Notes under the pieces: model-generated
What the model saw: only the letters and a program-made list of their open reading frames with translations
What the model was told of the DNA's origin: nothing
Databases searched by the model: none
Made by a program: the position numbers and the translations under genes
Origin: Dysgonomonas gadei ATCC BAA-286
GTDB lineage: Bacteria > Bacteroidota > Bacteroidia > Bacteroidales > Dysgonomonadaceae
Direction: 5' to 3'
DNA: 64,000 bases
Assembly (NCBI RefSeq): GCF_000213555.1
Contig: NZ_GL891979.1
Location: 926,816-990,815, forward strand
Shown here: positions 47,259 to 55,901 of the stretch, in pieces
How the letters are laid out: the number at the start of each line of letters is the position of its first letter
How positions within the stretch are numbered: the stretch's first letter is position 1

Positions 47259-47304
47259 ATCTTATAAATCAGTTATTAGTCACAATTATATTCTAAACAA
47301 AAAG

Positions 47305-48375
47305 ATGTATTCAGACAAACCAGTTCAACTAATTCTTGACGACGGAACAGTTTTCGAAGGACGGTCTTTCGGCTCGGAAAAAGCCAGTGCCGGAGAAGTT
47401 GTATTCAATACAGCTATGGTAGGTTATCCGGAAAGCCTTACCGACCCTTCTTATCTGGGACAGATACTTGTTGTCACCTTCCCGCTTGTAGGAAACTACG
47501 GGGTTCCTGACAACACTTTCACAAATGGTATTTCCGACTTCTACGAATCGGAAAAAATACAAGTGAACGGACTCATCATTTCAGATTATTCACACGAATA
47601 CTCTCACTGGAATGCTAAAAAAAGCCTTGGTGAATGGCTCAAAGAAAATGATGTACCGGGAATTTACGGTATAGACACACGCGAACTGACGAAGATATTA
47701 CGCGAAAAAGGATCGATGAAAGGTAAAATCGTATTCAGCGGAGTTGACGAAATAGACTTCTACGATCCGAACATCGAAAATCAGGTAGCCATAGCCAGTT
47801 GTAAAGAAGTGATTACATACGGCAACGGCAAGAAGAAAGTAGTACTGGTAGATTGCGGAGTAAAACACAATATAATCCGCTGCCTTGTGAAACGCGATGT
47901 AACACTTATACGCGTGCCGTGGGACTACGACTTCAACCAGCTGGAATGGGATGGCCTCTTCATCTCCAATGGACCGGGAAACCCCGATTTCTGTGAAGAG
48001 ACTGTTAAGAATATCCGAAAAGCGATGGAAGGTAACAAACCTATTTGCGGTATATGTATGGGCAACCAGCTACTATCAAAAGCCGGAGGCGCAACCATCT
48101 ACAAACTGAAATACGGACATCGCAGCCACAACCAACCTGTGAAAATGGTAGACTCTACCAAATGCTTCATTACATCGCAAAATCACGGTTTTGCAGTAGC
48201 AAATGCCTCTCTGGGATCGGATTGGGAACCATTGTTCATCAATCTGAATGACGGAACAAACGAAGGTATCAAACACAAGACTAAACCGTTCTTTTCCGCC
48301 CAGTTTCACCCTGAGGCTGCCAGTGGTCCGACAGATACGTCATTCTTGTTCGATATGTTTGTAGAAAAATTATAA
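47305..48375 (+). CDS. carA: Carbamoyl-phosphate synthase small subunit (glutaminase)
   Basis: A 356-residue subunit that hydrolyses glutamine and passes ammonia to CarB for carbamoyl phosphate synthesis, feeding pyrimidine and arginine pathways. The N-terminal CPSase domain begins LILDDGTVFEGRSFG and carries GYPESLTDPSYLGQ; the C-terminal class I glutaminase domain carries ISNGPGNP, GICMGNQ (nucleophile Cys near 251) and FHPEAASGP (catalytic His and Glu near 335-337). The usual GICLGHQ is GICMGNQ here; that histidine is not part of the catalytic triad. It is expressed with carB from the promoter at 47132 and may be controlled by the leader terminator. Confidence 0.96.
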   Translation: MYSDKPVQLILDDGTVFEGRSFGSEKASAGEVVFNTAMVGYPESLTDPSYLGQILVVTFPLVGNYGVPDNTFTNGISDFYESEKIQVNGLIISDYSHEYSHWNAKKSLGEWLKENDVPGIYGIDTRELTKILREKGSMKGKIVFSGVDEIDFYDPNIENQVAIASCKEVITYGNGKKKVVLVDCGVKHNIIRCLVKRDVTLIRVPWDYDFNQLEWDGLFISNGPGNPDFCEETVKNIRKAMEGNKPICGICMGNQLLSKAGGATIYKLKYGHRSHNQPVKMVDSTKCFITSQNHGFAVANASLGSDWEPLFINLNDGTNEGIKHKTKPFFSAQFHPEAASGPTDTSFLFDMFVEKL

Positions 48376-48402
48376 ATCAGTTAACAGTCATCAGTTAACA
48401 GT
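48376..48402. repeat. Tandem 13-bp direct repeat in the carA-carB gap
   Basis: ATCAGTTAACAGT occurs twice (48376-48388 and 48390-48402), beginning just after the carA stop. The remaining 70 bp of the gap is AT-rich. No terminator is visible, so carA and carB are probably still co-transcribed. Confidence 0.6.
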
Positions 48403-48472
48403 TAGCAATGAAAATACTAGTAAACTAGAATTCTTTTACACTAAATTACTTGTAACTCGTAACTAAAACAAA

Positions 48473-51400
48473 ATGGATATAGACGTAAAAAAAGTATTAG
48501 TCCTTGGTTCGGGAGCACTCAAAATCGGTGAAGCGGGAGAGTTTGACTACTCAGGTTCGCAAGCCCTGAAAGCCCTGAAAGAAGAAGGCATAGAAACTGT
48601 ACTTATCAACCCCAATATTGCAACGGTACAAACCTCGGAAGGCAGTGCCGATAAGATATACTTCTTACCTATCACCCCATACTTCGTAGAAAAGGTTATC
48701 CAAAAAGAAAAGCCGGAAGGCATACTTCTCGCTTTCGGTGGGCAAACTGCCCTCAACTGCGGTGTACAACTCTATGAAGGCGGCATTCTGGAAAAATATA
48801 ATGTACGTGTACTGGGAACACCCGTACAAGCCATTATGGATACCGAAGACCGAGACCTCTTCGTCAAGAAACTAGACCAGATAGATGTAAAGACTATCAA
48901 AAGCCATGCTGTAGGCTCAATAGAAGACGCAGTGACAGCAGCGGCGGAATTAGGTTACCCTATCATCGTACGCGCCGCATACGCGCTTGGCGGACTGGGC
49001 TCGGGATTCTGCGATAATGAGCAGGAACTGCGGGTGCTGGCCGAAAAAGCGCTGGCTTATTCATCACAACTTCTGGTAGAAAAATCACTGAAAGGCTGGA
49101 AAGAAGTCGAATACGAAGTTGTCCGCGACAAGTATGACAATTGCATGACAGTGTGTAACATGGAAAACTTCGACCCGCTCGGCATCCATACCGGCGAAAG
49201 TATCGTAGTGGCACCATCGCAAACGCTGACTAATTCCGAATATCATAAACTGCGTGAACTATCTATACGCATTGTGAAACATATAGGTATCGTGGGTGAA
49301 TGTAACGTACAATACGCTTTCGACCCCGAATCGGAAGACTACCGTGTGATCGAAGTTAACGCCCGTCTGAGCCGTTCATCGGCACTGGCATCCAAGGCAA
49401 CAGGTTACCCGCTGGCTTTTGTAGCCGCCAAGCTGGGACTAGGTTACGGACTGTTCGAACTGAAAAACTCAGTAACCAAATCTACCTGCGCTTTCTTCGA
49501 ACCTGCACTGGACTATGTGGTGGTAAAAATCCCTCGCTGGGACTTGGGTAAATTTCACGGCGTATCGAAAGAGATAGGCTCAAGTATGAAATCTGTCGGT
49601 GAAATTATGGCTATCGGCCGTACATTCGAAGAGGCCATACAAAAAGGACTTCGTATGATTAACATCGGCATGCACGGATTCGCGGCCAACAAACCTCTGG
49701 AAATCGACAATCTGGATGATGCGCTGAAAAATCCTACAGACAAACGAATCTTCTGCATAGAAGAAGCCCTGAAAAGAGGATACAGCATAGAACAGATACA
49801 CGACCTCACCAAAATAGACCTTTGGTTCTTACAGAAACTGCAATATATCTTCAAATGCTCTAAGGAACTGGAAAAATTCGACGATATACAGTCTCTCCCA
49901 CTCGACCTGCTTCGCTCTGCCAAACAAATGGGATTCTCCGACTTCCAGATAGCGAAGATCGTATGCAAAGAACCAAGCCTTGTAGAAAATATATCATACG
50001 AAGTACGCCGCATCCGCAAGGAAAACGGAATCGTACCATGTGTGAAACAGATAGATACGCTTGCCGCCGAATATCCGGCTCAGACCAACTATCTCTACAT
50101 CACATACAACGGTAAGGCCAACGATGTGAAGTATCTGGGCGACCACCGATCGGTGATCGTTCTCGGATCGGGAGCATATCGCATCGGATCGTCCGTAGAG
50201 TTCGACTGGTGTTCGGTTAATGCCCTGCAAACCATCCGTAAGGAGGGGTATCGCTCTGTAATGATAAACTACAATCCCGAAACAGTATCTACCGACTACG
50301 ACATGTGCGACCGCCTCTACTTCGACGAGTTGACTTACGAGCGCGTGATGGATATTATAGAACTGGAAAACCCGCATGGAGTAATCCTTTCGGTAGGCGG
50401 ACAGATACCAAACAATCTGGCAATGCGACTAGATGCGGCAAAAGTAAACATACTCGGCACAACTGCCAAAAGCATCGACAATGCCGAAGACCGCCACAAG
50501 TTCTCCAGCATGCTCGACCGCATCGGAGTAGATCAGCCACGATGGAAAGAGTTGAGTTCGCTCGATGATATCAAAGGCTTTGTAGCCGAGGTTGGTTATC
50601 CGGTACTCATCCGGCCGTCTTATGTACTCTCGGGTGCTGCGATGAATGTCTGCTCTAATGATCAGGAGCTTGAAAACTTTCTCGGACTGGCTGCTGAAGT
50701 CTCAAAAAAACACCCTGTGGTAGTCAGCGAATTTATCGAAAATGCCAAAGAGATAGAAATAGATGCCGTAGCCAACAAAGGCGAGATAGTGATGTATGCC
50801 ATCTCGGAACACGTCGAATTTGCCGGAGTACACTCGGGGGATGCGACCATACAGTTCCCTGCTCAACGCTTATATATCGAGACTGTAAGACGGATAAAGA
50901 AGGTAGCACGGAAAGTGGCCGAAGAGTTACAGATTTCGGGACCTTTCAATATGCAGTTCCTTGCAAAAGACAACGATATCAAAGTGATCGAATGTAACCT
51001 GCGGGCATCCCGCTCATTCCCATTCGTATCTAAAGTACTGAAAATAAACTTTATCGATCTTGCTACTCAGGTGATGCTGGGCAAAAATGTAGAAAAGCCG
51101 AACAAGAACGACTTCGACCTCGACTATGTAGGCATCAAAGCGTCGCAGTTCTCATTCTCACGCTTGCAAAAAGCTGACCCTGTACTGGGTGTGGATATGG
51201 CTTCTACCGGAGAGGTGGGATGCATCGGAGACAATTTCTACGATGCTATGCTCAAGTCGATGCTATCGGTCGGTTACCGTGTACCGAAGAAAACGGTACT
51301 GTTCTCTACCGGACCAGCCAAATCGAAAGTGGAACTGTTGCAAGCCGCACGCCTGCTACATCAGAAAGGATACGAACTGTATGCAACCGGCGGTTCTCAA

Positions 51401-51691
51401 AAGTTCCTTGTAGACAACGGAGTTCCTGCTACTCAGGTATTCTGGCCGAATGAAGACCAGAAACCAAGTGCACTGGAAATGATCCAGAACAAAAAGATAG
51501 ATCTTGTGGTAAATATCCCTAAAAACTTTACCACAAATGAGTTGGACAACGGATATAAAATCCGCAGGGCATCTATCGACTACAATGTGCCTCTGCTTAC
51601 AAACTCCCGCCTCGCATCTGCTTTCATCCAGGCATTCTGCAAAATGAATGTCGATGAGATAGAGATCAAGGCATGGAACGAGTATGAATAA
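48473..51691 (+). CDS. carB: Carbamoyl-phosphate synthase large subunit
   Basis: The 1072-residue synthetase subunit, made of two homologous halves. Half one begins VLVLGSGALKIGEAGEFDYSG, has an ATP-grasp domain (EKSLKGWKEVEYEVVRD, ECNVQYAFDP, EVNARLSRSSALASKATGYP) and makes carboxyphosphate and carbamate. After the oligomerisation region, half two begins VIVLGSGAYRIGSSVEFDW and phosphorylates carbamate (EFIENAKEIEIDAVA, CNLRASRSFPFVSKV). The C-terminal MGS-like domain (about 935-1072; KTVLFSTG, GYELYATGGSQKFL, NYNVPLLTN) is the allosteric site in characterised enzymes, where UMP and ornithine act. Full length, with no missing motif seen. Confidence 0.97.
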   Translation: MDIDVKKVLVLGSGALKIGEAGEFDYSGSQALKALKEEGIETVLINPNIATVQTSEGSADKIYFLPITPYFVEKVIQKEKPEGILLAFGGQTALNCGVQLYEGGILEKYNVRVLGTPVQAIMDTEDRDLFVKKLDQIDVKTIKSHAVGSIEDAVTAAAELGYPIIVRAAYALGGLGSGFCDNEQELRVLAEKALAYSSQLLVEKSLKGWKEVEYEVVRDKYDNCMTVCNMENFDPLGIHTGESIVVAPSQTLTNSEYHKLRELSIRIVKHIGIVGECNVQYAFDPESEDYRVIEVNARLSRSSALASKATGYPLAFVAAKLGLGYGLFELKNSVTKSTCAFFEPALDYVVVKIPRWDLGKFHGVSKEIGSSMKSVGEIMAIGRTFEEAIQKGLRMINIGMHGFAANKPLEIDNLDDALKNPTDKRIFCIEEALKRGYSIEQIHDLTKIDLWFLQKLQYIFKCSKELEKFDDIQSLPLDLLRSAKQMGFSDFQIAKIVCKEPSLVENISYEVRRIRKENGIVPCVKQIDTLAAEYPAQTNYLYITYNGKANDVKYLGDHRSVIVLGSGAYRIGSSVEFDWCSVNALQTIRKEGYRSVMINYNPETVSTDYDMCDRLYFDELTYERVMDIIELENPHGVILSVGGQIPNNLAMRLDAAKVNILGTTAKSIDNAEDRHKFSSMLDRIGVDQPRWKELSSLDDIKGFVAEVGYPVLIRPSYVLSGAAMNVCSNDQELENFLGLAAEVSKKHPVVVSEFIENAKEIEIDAVANKGEIVMYAISEHVEFAGVHSGDATIQFPAQRLYIETVRRIKKVARKVAEELQISGPFNMQFLAKDNDIKVIECNLRASRSFPFVSKVLKINFIDLATQVMLGKNVEKPNKNDFDLDYVGIKASQFSFSRLQKADPVLGVDMASTGEVGCIGDNFYDAMLKSMLSVGYRVPKKTVLFSTGPAKSKVELLQAARLLHQKGYELYATGGSQKFLVDNGVPATQVFWPNEDQKPSALEMIQNKKIDLVVNIPKNFTTNELDNGYKIRRASIDYNVPLLTNSRLASAFIQAFCKMNVDEIEIKAWNEYE

Positions 51692-51709
51692 TCTGCTTTT
51701 ATTATAATG

Positions 51710-51742
51710 AATAGCCTCAGTTTTTCTGAGGCTATTTTTTTT
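51710..51742 (+). terminator. Intrinsic terminator of carAB
   Basis: A perfect 11-bp stem (51710-51720 with 51726-51736), loop of five Ts and a T run, 18 bp past the carB stop. Confidence 0.92.
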
Positions 51743-51984
51743 CGTTAACGAAGTCCTGTAAGTACAGATTTCACATCAACAATTGGCTCGCATTGTCATA
51801 TAAGGGCTACATATCATGTGTATGCACAGTAATACATAATTTGTTAAACAAAAAGGAATATAAAAGCGTTTTCTTTGTACTTTTAGTCTAAGAAAACCAA
51901 AAGCTGGATTTAAATTTTCGTTAGACATTCCCTAAATGGGAATCAAACATAAAATCACAAACAAAAAAATAAACATTGCCGGTT

Positions 51985-53307
51985 ATGAAAAATGGTGTAA
52001 TGATGCAATACTTTGAGTGGAATCTCCCAAATGACGGAAATTTATGGAAACAACTAAAACAAGATGCAAGACATCTGCATGAAACAGGTATAACGGCAGT
52101 ATGGATTCCTCCGGCATATAAGGCAGACGAACAGCAGGATGAAGGGTATGCAACATACGATCTTTTCGACCTCGGAGAATTTGACCAGAATAGTACCGTA
52201 AGAACGAAATATGGTACAAAAGATGAATTAATAGAAATGATCGGTGAGTTACATAAAAATAAAATATCAGTATATCTCGATACTGTGATGAATCATAAAG
52301 CCGAAGGTGACTATACCGAGAAATTTAAAGTAAAAGAGGTAGATCCTAAAGCGAGAAACAAGGATATAAGCGACGAAATAGAGATTCAGGCATGGACAGG
52401 TTACTTATTCAAAGGACGGGGGAATAAATATTCCGACTTTAAATGGCACTGGTATCACTTTTCCGGTGTCGGATTCGACCATCCGGAAGTGATAAAAGAG
52501 CTGAACCGCTGGGGACTATGGGTTTCCAACGAATTGAATCTGGATGGTATGCGTCTCGATGCAGTGAAACACATGGAAGATAAGTTTGTTAAACAATTTC
52601 TGGAAACAGTAAGAGCAGAGAGGGGTGACGACTTCTATTCGGTCGCTGAATACTGGAACGGGGATCTGGAGACGTTAGAAAAATATCTTTCCGCTGTAAA
52701 TAAAACGACCGATTTGTTCGATGTACCTCTGCATTATAATATGTATAAGGCTTCGATATTCGGCAAAGATTATGATTTGCAAAGAATACTGGACAATACT
52801 CTCGTTTTGCATCATCCGGACTATGCAGTCACTTTTGTGGATAACCACGACTCGCAACTGGGTAGCTCTCTGGAATCGGAAATAGAAGACTGGTTCAAAC
52901 CTTCGGCTTACGCCCTCATCCTACTAATGGAGAAAGGATATCCCTGCATTTTTTATGGTGATTATTATGGTACTAACGGCGAAAAATCGTGTCATCAACC
53001 TATCATTGATCTATTACTGGATGCCCGGAGGAAATATGCTTATGGCGAACAAAAAGATTATTTCAACCATCCCTCTACGGTAGGCTTTGTGCGCATGGGA
53101 GATAAAGATCACAGCGGATCGGGACTTGTATTTCTGATGTCGAACGGTATTGACGGAGATAAGATAATGAATGTGGGGATAAACCGTAAAGGTGAAGTTT
53201 GGTACGACCTTACCGGAAACGTACAGCAGAAAATAACAATAGACGATGAAGGTAACGGCAATTTCCTTGTCGAAGGAGGGGCTTTATCTGTTTGGGTAAA
53301 ATCTTAA
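51985..53307 (+). CDS. Cytoplasmic GH13 alpha-amylase
   Basis: A 440-residue alpha-amylase that cleaves internal alpha-1,4 bonds in starch, glycogen or maltodextrin. I chose the ATG at 51985 (MKNGVMMQYFEWN, as in liquefying amylases of Bacillus) over a TTG at 51976. The TIM barrel carries the four GH13 regions: YLDTVMNHKAEGD, GMRLDAVKH (nucleophile Asp near 189), YSVAEYWNGD (acid/base Glu near 222) and FVDNHDSQ (Asp near 287). No signal peptide is present, so it works inside the cell, presumably on stored glycogen or imported maltodextrin. It is a single-gene unit ending at the bidirectional terminator. It most resembles subfamily GH13_5. Confidence 0.93.
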   Translation: MKNGVMMQYFEWNLPNDGNLWKQLKQDARHLHETGITAVWIPPAYKADEQQDEGYATYDLFDLGEFDQNSTVRTKYGTKDELIEMIGELHKNKISVYLDTVMNHKAEGDYTEKFKVKEVDPKARNKDISDEIEIQAWTGYLFKGRGNKYSDFKWHWYHFSGVGFDHPEVIKELNRWGLWVSNELNLDGMRLDAVKHMEDKFVKQFLETVRAERGDDFYSVAEYWNGDLETLEKYLSAVNKTTDLFDVPLHYNMYKASIFGKDYDLQRILDNTLVLHHPDYAVTFVDNHDSQLGSSLESEIEDWFKPSAYALILLMEKGYPCIFYGDYYGTNGEKSCHQPIIDLLLDARRKYAYGEQKDYFNHPSTVGFVRMGDKDHSGSGLVFLMSNGIDGDKIMNVGINRKGEVWYDLTGNVQQKITIDDEGNGNFLVEGGALSVWVKS

Positions 53308-53322
53308 TGATATAAGGAATAT

Positions 53323-53359
53323 AAAAAAGGCGATTAGAACTGATTTAACCGCCTTTTTT
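53323..53359. terminator. Bidirectional intrinsic terminator
   Basis: AAAAAAGGCG (53323-53332) and CGCCTTTTTT (53350-53359) give a stem with T runs on both strands, serving the amylase gene (plus) and the secreted protein gene (minus). Confidence 0.85.
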
Positions 53360-53371
53360 ACATTCTTTTTT

Positions 53372-54127
53372 TTAATTCTTATATATCATCTCCCGGACTA
53401 ATTCTCCGTTATAGAACTGCTTTACGGGATACCCATCCGTATCGTATTCATATGTAACTTCAATAGTATCTGTACCATACCTTGGGTCTTCGGTCGTAAA
53501 CCCGCTCGGATTATTTTTACCGATAAAGTCTCCGCACCATCTCATACTATTTACATGCCATGCCCAGAACCACGCTGGAATACTCTCTATATTGAGAAAA
53601 GCAGATTTGTCATTGTTGAATTTAAAGATAGTGATCTTACTTCCTTCGTTGGTTGCTCCATGTTGTGTGTATGTAACCAGATTATTATTTTCGTCATATA
53701 CAAATTCTTCCCACGGTTTACCATCTTCAAATACGGTTTTGGTAAGCCGTCCTTTATGATCTATATGAATTTGCAGGTGGTCTGTTACTTTTTTCTCCTT
53801 TACCTGTTTTCCGGAACTTGCCACCTCTTCAGCAATATAACCATCATTGTAAGTATATCTGGAATTGGTAATCAATTCCCCTCTGTCCTGATTCATTATA
53901 CACTCTGAGAGCAAGTTCGTAATTTTATCATATTTGAACGTAAATTCACGAAAGGTAACAACACCCTTTTCTACAAAATAGGTAAGTTGTTTTTTGTTAT
54001 TATACTTGAGATCGACTATCTCTTTCGTTTTCACCGAATTGATTTGGATAAGCTGCTTCGATTGAGCATATAACGTAAATCCGGCTGATAATATGCCGAT
54101 AAGGGATGTAAGTATAAATCTCTTCAT
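53372..54127 (-). CDS. Secreted YD-repeat-like protein of unknown function
   Basis: A 251-residue exported protein (signal peptide about 1-22, FTLYAQ). The mature part is built of short beta units like those of YD/RHS repeats: LKYNNKKQLTYF, FTFKYDKITNLLSE, SRYTYNDGYIAEE, IHIDHKGRLTKTVF, FVYDENNNLVTYTQ and VTYEYDTDGYPVKQFYNG. This resembles DUF4595-type proteins with a porin-like or YD fold; the match is from memory. It is related in style, though not clearly in sequence, to the small DUF3836-like proteins at 2641 and 3260. It has no toxin domain and stands alone, so no partner can be suggested. Confidence 0.7.
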   Translation of the reverse strand: MKRFILTSLIGILSAGFTLYAQSKQLIQINSVKTKEIVDLKYNNKKQLTYFVEKGVVTFREFTFKYDKITNLLSECIMNQDRGELITNSRYTYNDGYIAEEVASSGKQVKEKKVTDHLQIHIDHKGRLTKTVFEDGKPWEEFVYDENNNLVTYTQHGATNEGSKITIFKFNNDKSAFLNIESIPAWFWAWHVNSMRWCGDFIGKNNPSGFTTEDPRYGTDTIEVTYEYDTDGYPVKQFYNGELVREMIYKN

Positions 54128-54252
54128 AGAATAAGTGTCTGGTCTTTTTTAATGATTACCTATTTAACGAACCGGGCGTTCTTTTATTGTAAATTGGTCT
54201 GTTAGTATATAAACTGATTGGCAAATGATGATAACAATCTATAGCTTAAAGA

Positions 54253-55077
54253 CTATTCTTCTTTTATCAGTTCCGAATCTTTGAGTTTTACAGGAGTTGA
54301 CTTCTTCCTTAACTTCATATTCAGGAATTCGACAAGTAAAGAGAAAGCTATGGCAAAGTATATGTAGCCTTTCGGTATTTCCCCAACTGTTGTACCAAAT
54401 ATTGAAATCTGAGACAAATGTGCCGATTCTACCAACAACATTACACCTATAAGTATCAGGAATGAAAGTCCAAGCATCTGAATTGTCGGATGTTCGTTTA
54501 CAAATTTACTTACCGGACCGGAAAATAATAACATAATCATAACAGCCGCAACAACCGCGGTAACCATGATAGTCATGGCCCCGACATATCCGAATTCGCT
54601 GAAACTGACCAATCCAACCGCAGTGAGGACACTATCAAACGAAAAGACAATATCAAGAGCTACAATCTGTACAATAACACCGATGAAACCGGATTTTGAC
54701 TTCCCATGAGCAGCATCGCTCTCCCCTTCCAGTTTGTGATGAATTTCAGTTACACTTTTATATAGTAGAAAGAGCCCTCCTACTCCGATTATAATGCTCT
54801 GCCCCGAAATAGAGCCGTCGAACCATGCCGTGTCGAATGAGAATATCGGCTTGGTAAGCTTCATCAGCCAGGATATACAAAATAATAAAAGGATACGAAA
54901 TAGCATGGCCAACAATAAGCCTATGGTACGGGCTTTTGGCTGCTCCTTTTGTGGTAATTTAGACGATATGATAGACAAAAACACAATATTGTCTATTCCT
55001 AATACTATTTCAAGAAAGGCCAACGTGAGCAAAGCTATCCATGCACTTGGCAAAAGAAAAGTTTCAAAAATTTCCAT
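54253..55077 (-). CDS. TerC-family integral membrane protein
   Basis: A 274-residue inner-membrane protein with about seven predicted TM helices. The TerC hallmarks are present: FLEIVLGIDNIVFLSI (GIDN at 27-30) in the first helix, and VALDIVFSFDSVLTAVG in the central helix, with acidic residues in the membrane that could bind a metal ion. The family includes TerC of tellurite resistance and Alx/MeeY/YkoY-type manganese exporters; manganese efflux is the more likely role here, since no other ter genes are near. It ends with a short charged tail (KLKDSELIKEE). A -7 box lies 17 bp before its ATG. Confidence 0.88.
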   Translation of the reverse strand: MEIFETFLLPSAWIALLTLAFLEIVLGIDNIVFLSIISSKLPQKEQPKARTIGLLLAMLFRILLLFCISWLMKLTKPIFSFDTAWFDGSISGQSIIIGVGGLFLLYKSVTEIHHKLEGESDAAHGKSKSGFIGVIVQIVALDIVFSFDSVLTAVGLVSFSEFGYVGAMTIMVTAVVAAVMIMLLFSGPVSKFVNEHPTIQMLGLSFLILIGVMLLVESAHLSQISIFGTTVGEIPKGYIYFAIAFSLLVEFLNMKLRKKSTPVKLKDSELIKEE

Positions 55078-55093
55078 AAAAATATTTTTGCGA

Positions 55094-55101
55094 CAAATTT
55101 A
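55094..55101 (-). promoter_or_regulatory. -7 promoter box for the TerC-family gene (TAAATTTG on minus strand)
   Basis: CAAATTTA on the plus strand matches the reversed consensus, 17 bp before the ATG at 55077. No clear -33 partner. Confidence 0.5.
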
Positions 55102-55126
55102 ATAAAGAATTTGACGCTTTTGGAAA

Positions 55127-55222
55127 TTATCTCTTTTTTTCTAAATATTCCTTTATAACAGTATCTCTATCTGTTTTCTTAAGACCCAGCATTCGTTGAA
55201 CCCTGAGTAGTAGTTTCTTCAT
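55127..55222 (-). CDS. Possible 31-residue small protein
   Basis: An unrecognised small ORF starting MKKLLLRVQRMLGLKKTDRD and ending EYLEKKR. It is basic and probably helical, with an amphipathic N-terminal half. Support comes from an exact -7 box 36 bp before its ATG (55258-55265) and its position 49 bp before the TerC-family gene on the same strand, so it could be a small protein or an upstream regulatory ORF of that gene. Chance occurrence in this repeat-rich gap is possible. Confidence 0.4.
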   Translation of the reverse strand: MKKLLLRVQRMLGLKKTDRDTVIKEYLEKKR

Positions 55223-55257
55223 AATTGTTCGCATCTAATTGTCCTCGATCTTCATTA

Positions 55258-55265
55258 CAAAGATA
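55258..55265 (-). promoter_or_regulatory. -7 promoter box TATCTTTG (minus)
   Basis: CAAAGATA on the plus strand, upstream of the 31-codon ORF and the TerC-family gene. Confidence 0.5.
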
Positions 55266-55600
55266 ACATTTTCGGTAGTTCACTAAAACTATTTACTTAA
55301 TATCTCTATTTTTTTATATTCTTTTGTAATTGCATCTACACAATAAAAAATAATATAAAATATTACCACTTATTATACCTCATCCGGACAAACCTTGTCC
55401 ATGACCGAAAAGATATCCTCTGGCTTCTACCTAGAAAAAATTTAGGACAAACCCTAAATTTAATCTTTTTGAAAAAGTTTATCTATATAGTGAGCTATTA
55501 GCCTTTAGCTGCTAGCTTGTAACTCTTTGAAAAAATGATATGAAGATTTAAAAATTCAAGGTTTAATGATTTTTTCATTCTTAATTATTCATTGTTTTTT
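55266..55600. other. AT-rich intergenic sequence
   Basis: No gene, hairpin or clear promoter is seen here. It precedes the mosaic repeat at 55601-55798. Confidence 0.4.
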
Positions 55601-55798
55601 GTGTTACCTTTGTTACCTTTTAACTATGCATAGTTAATAAATGCAAAAATGACAGATAAGAAATAGTAGAAAATTTGTCAGAAGTGTCAGGTTTTAACAT
55701 TGTATAGTTAATGAACCTAAATTGACGATAGATAATGAGTTATACTTTGCGCTTTAGCGTCTCTGCGTGAGGACACTGTTGACCGTTAACTGAAACGT
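55601..55798 (-). repeat. Mosaic intergenic repeat, copy 1 (inverted relative to copy 2)
   Basis: Read on the minus strand, the order is ACGTTTCAGTTAAC, CTCACGCAGAGACGCTAAAG, GCAAAGTATAA, a GTTAAAACCTGACAC motif followed by TCTGACA, GTCATTTTTGCAT, a CATAGTTAAAAGG motif and GGTAACAAAGGTAACA. The same blocks appear in the same order at 63757-63952. It includes a 16-bp palindrome TAACTATGCATAGTTA (55621-55636). Confidence 0.8.
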
Positions 55799-55862
55799 GC
55801 TAATTTTCGTGTGTTTACCCCAGAGAAACTTGCTGTTAAACCTCGATTAATTAAATTCTCTG

Positions 55863-55870
55863 TATCTTTG
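55863..55870 (+). promoter_or_regulatory. -7 promoter box TATCTTTG
   Basis: Exact match 31 bp before the ATG of the HD-domain gene. Confidence 0.6.
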
Positions 55871-55901
55871 AACTCTAAAATATTAAAATACACTGTTACT
55901 G

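Noticed and set aside
51840..51877. A promoter for the amylase gene (TTTG, then TTTCTTTG)
   Set aside because: The -7 box starts with TT rather than TA and the spacing (26 bp) is too long.
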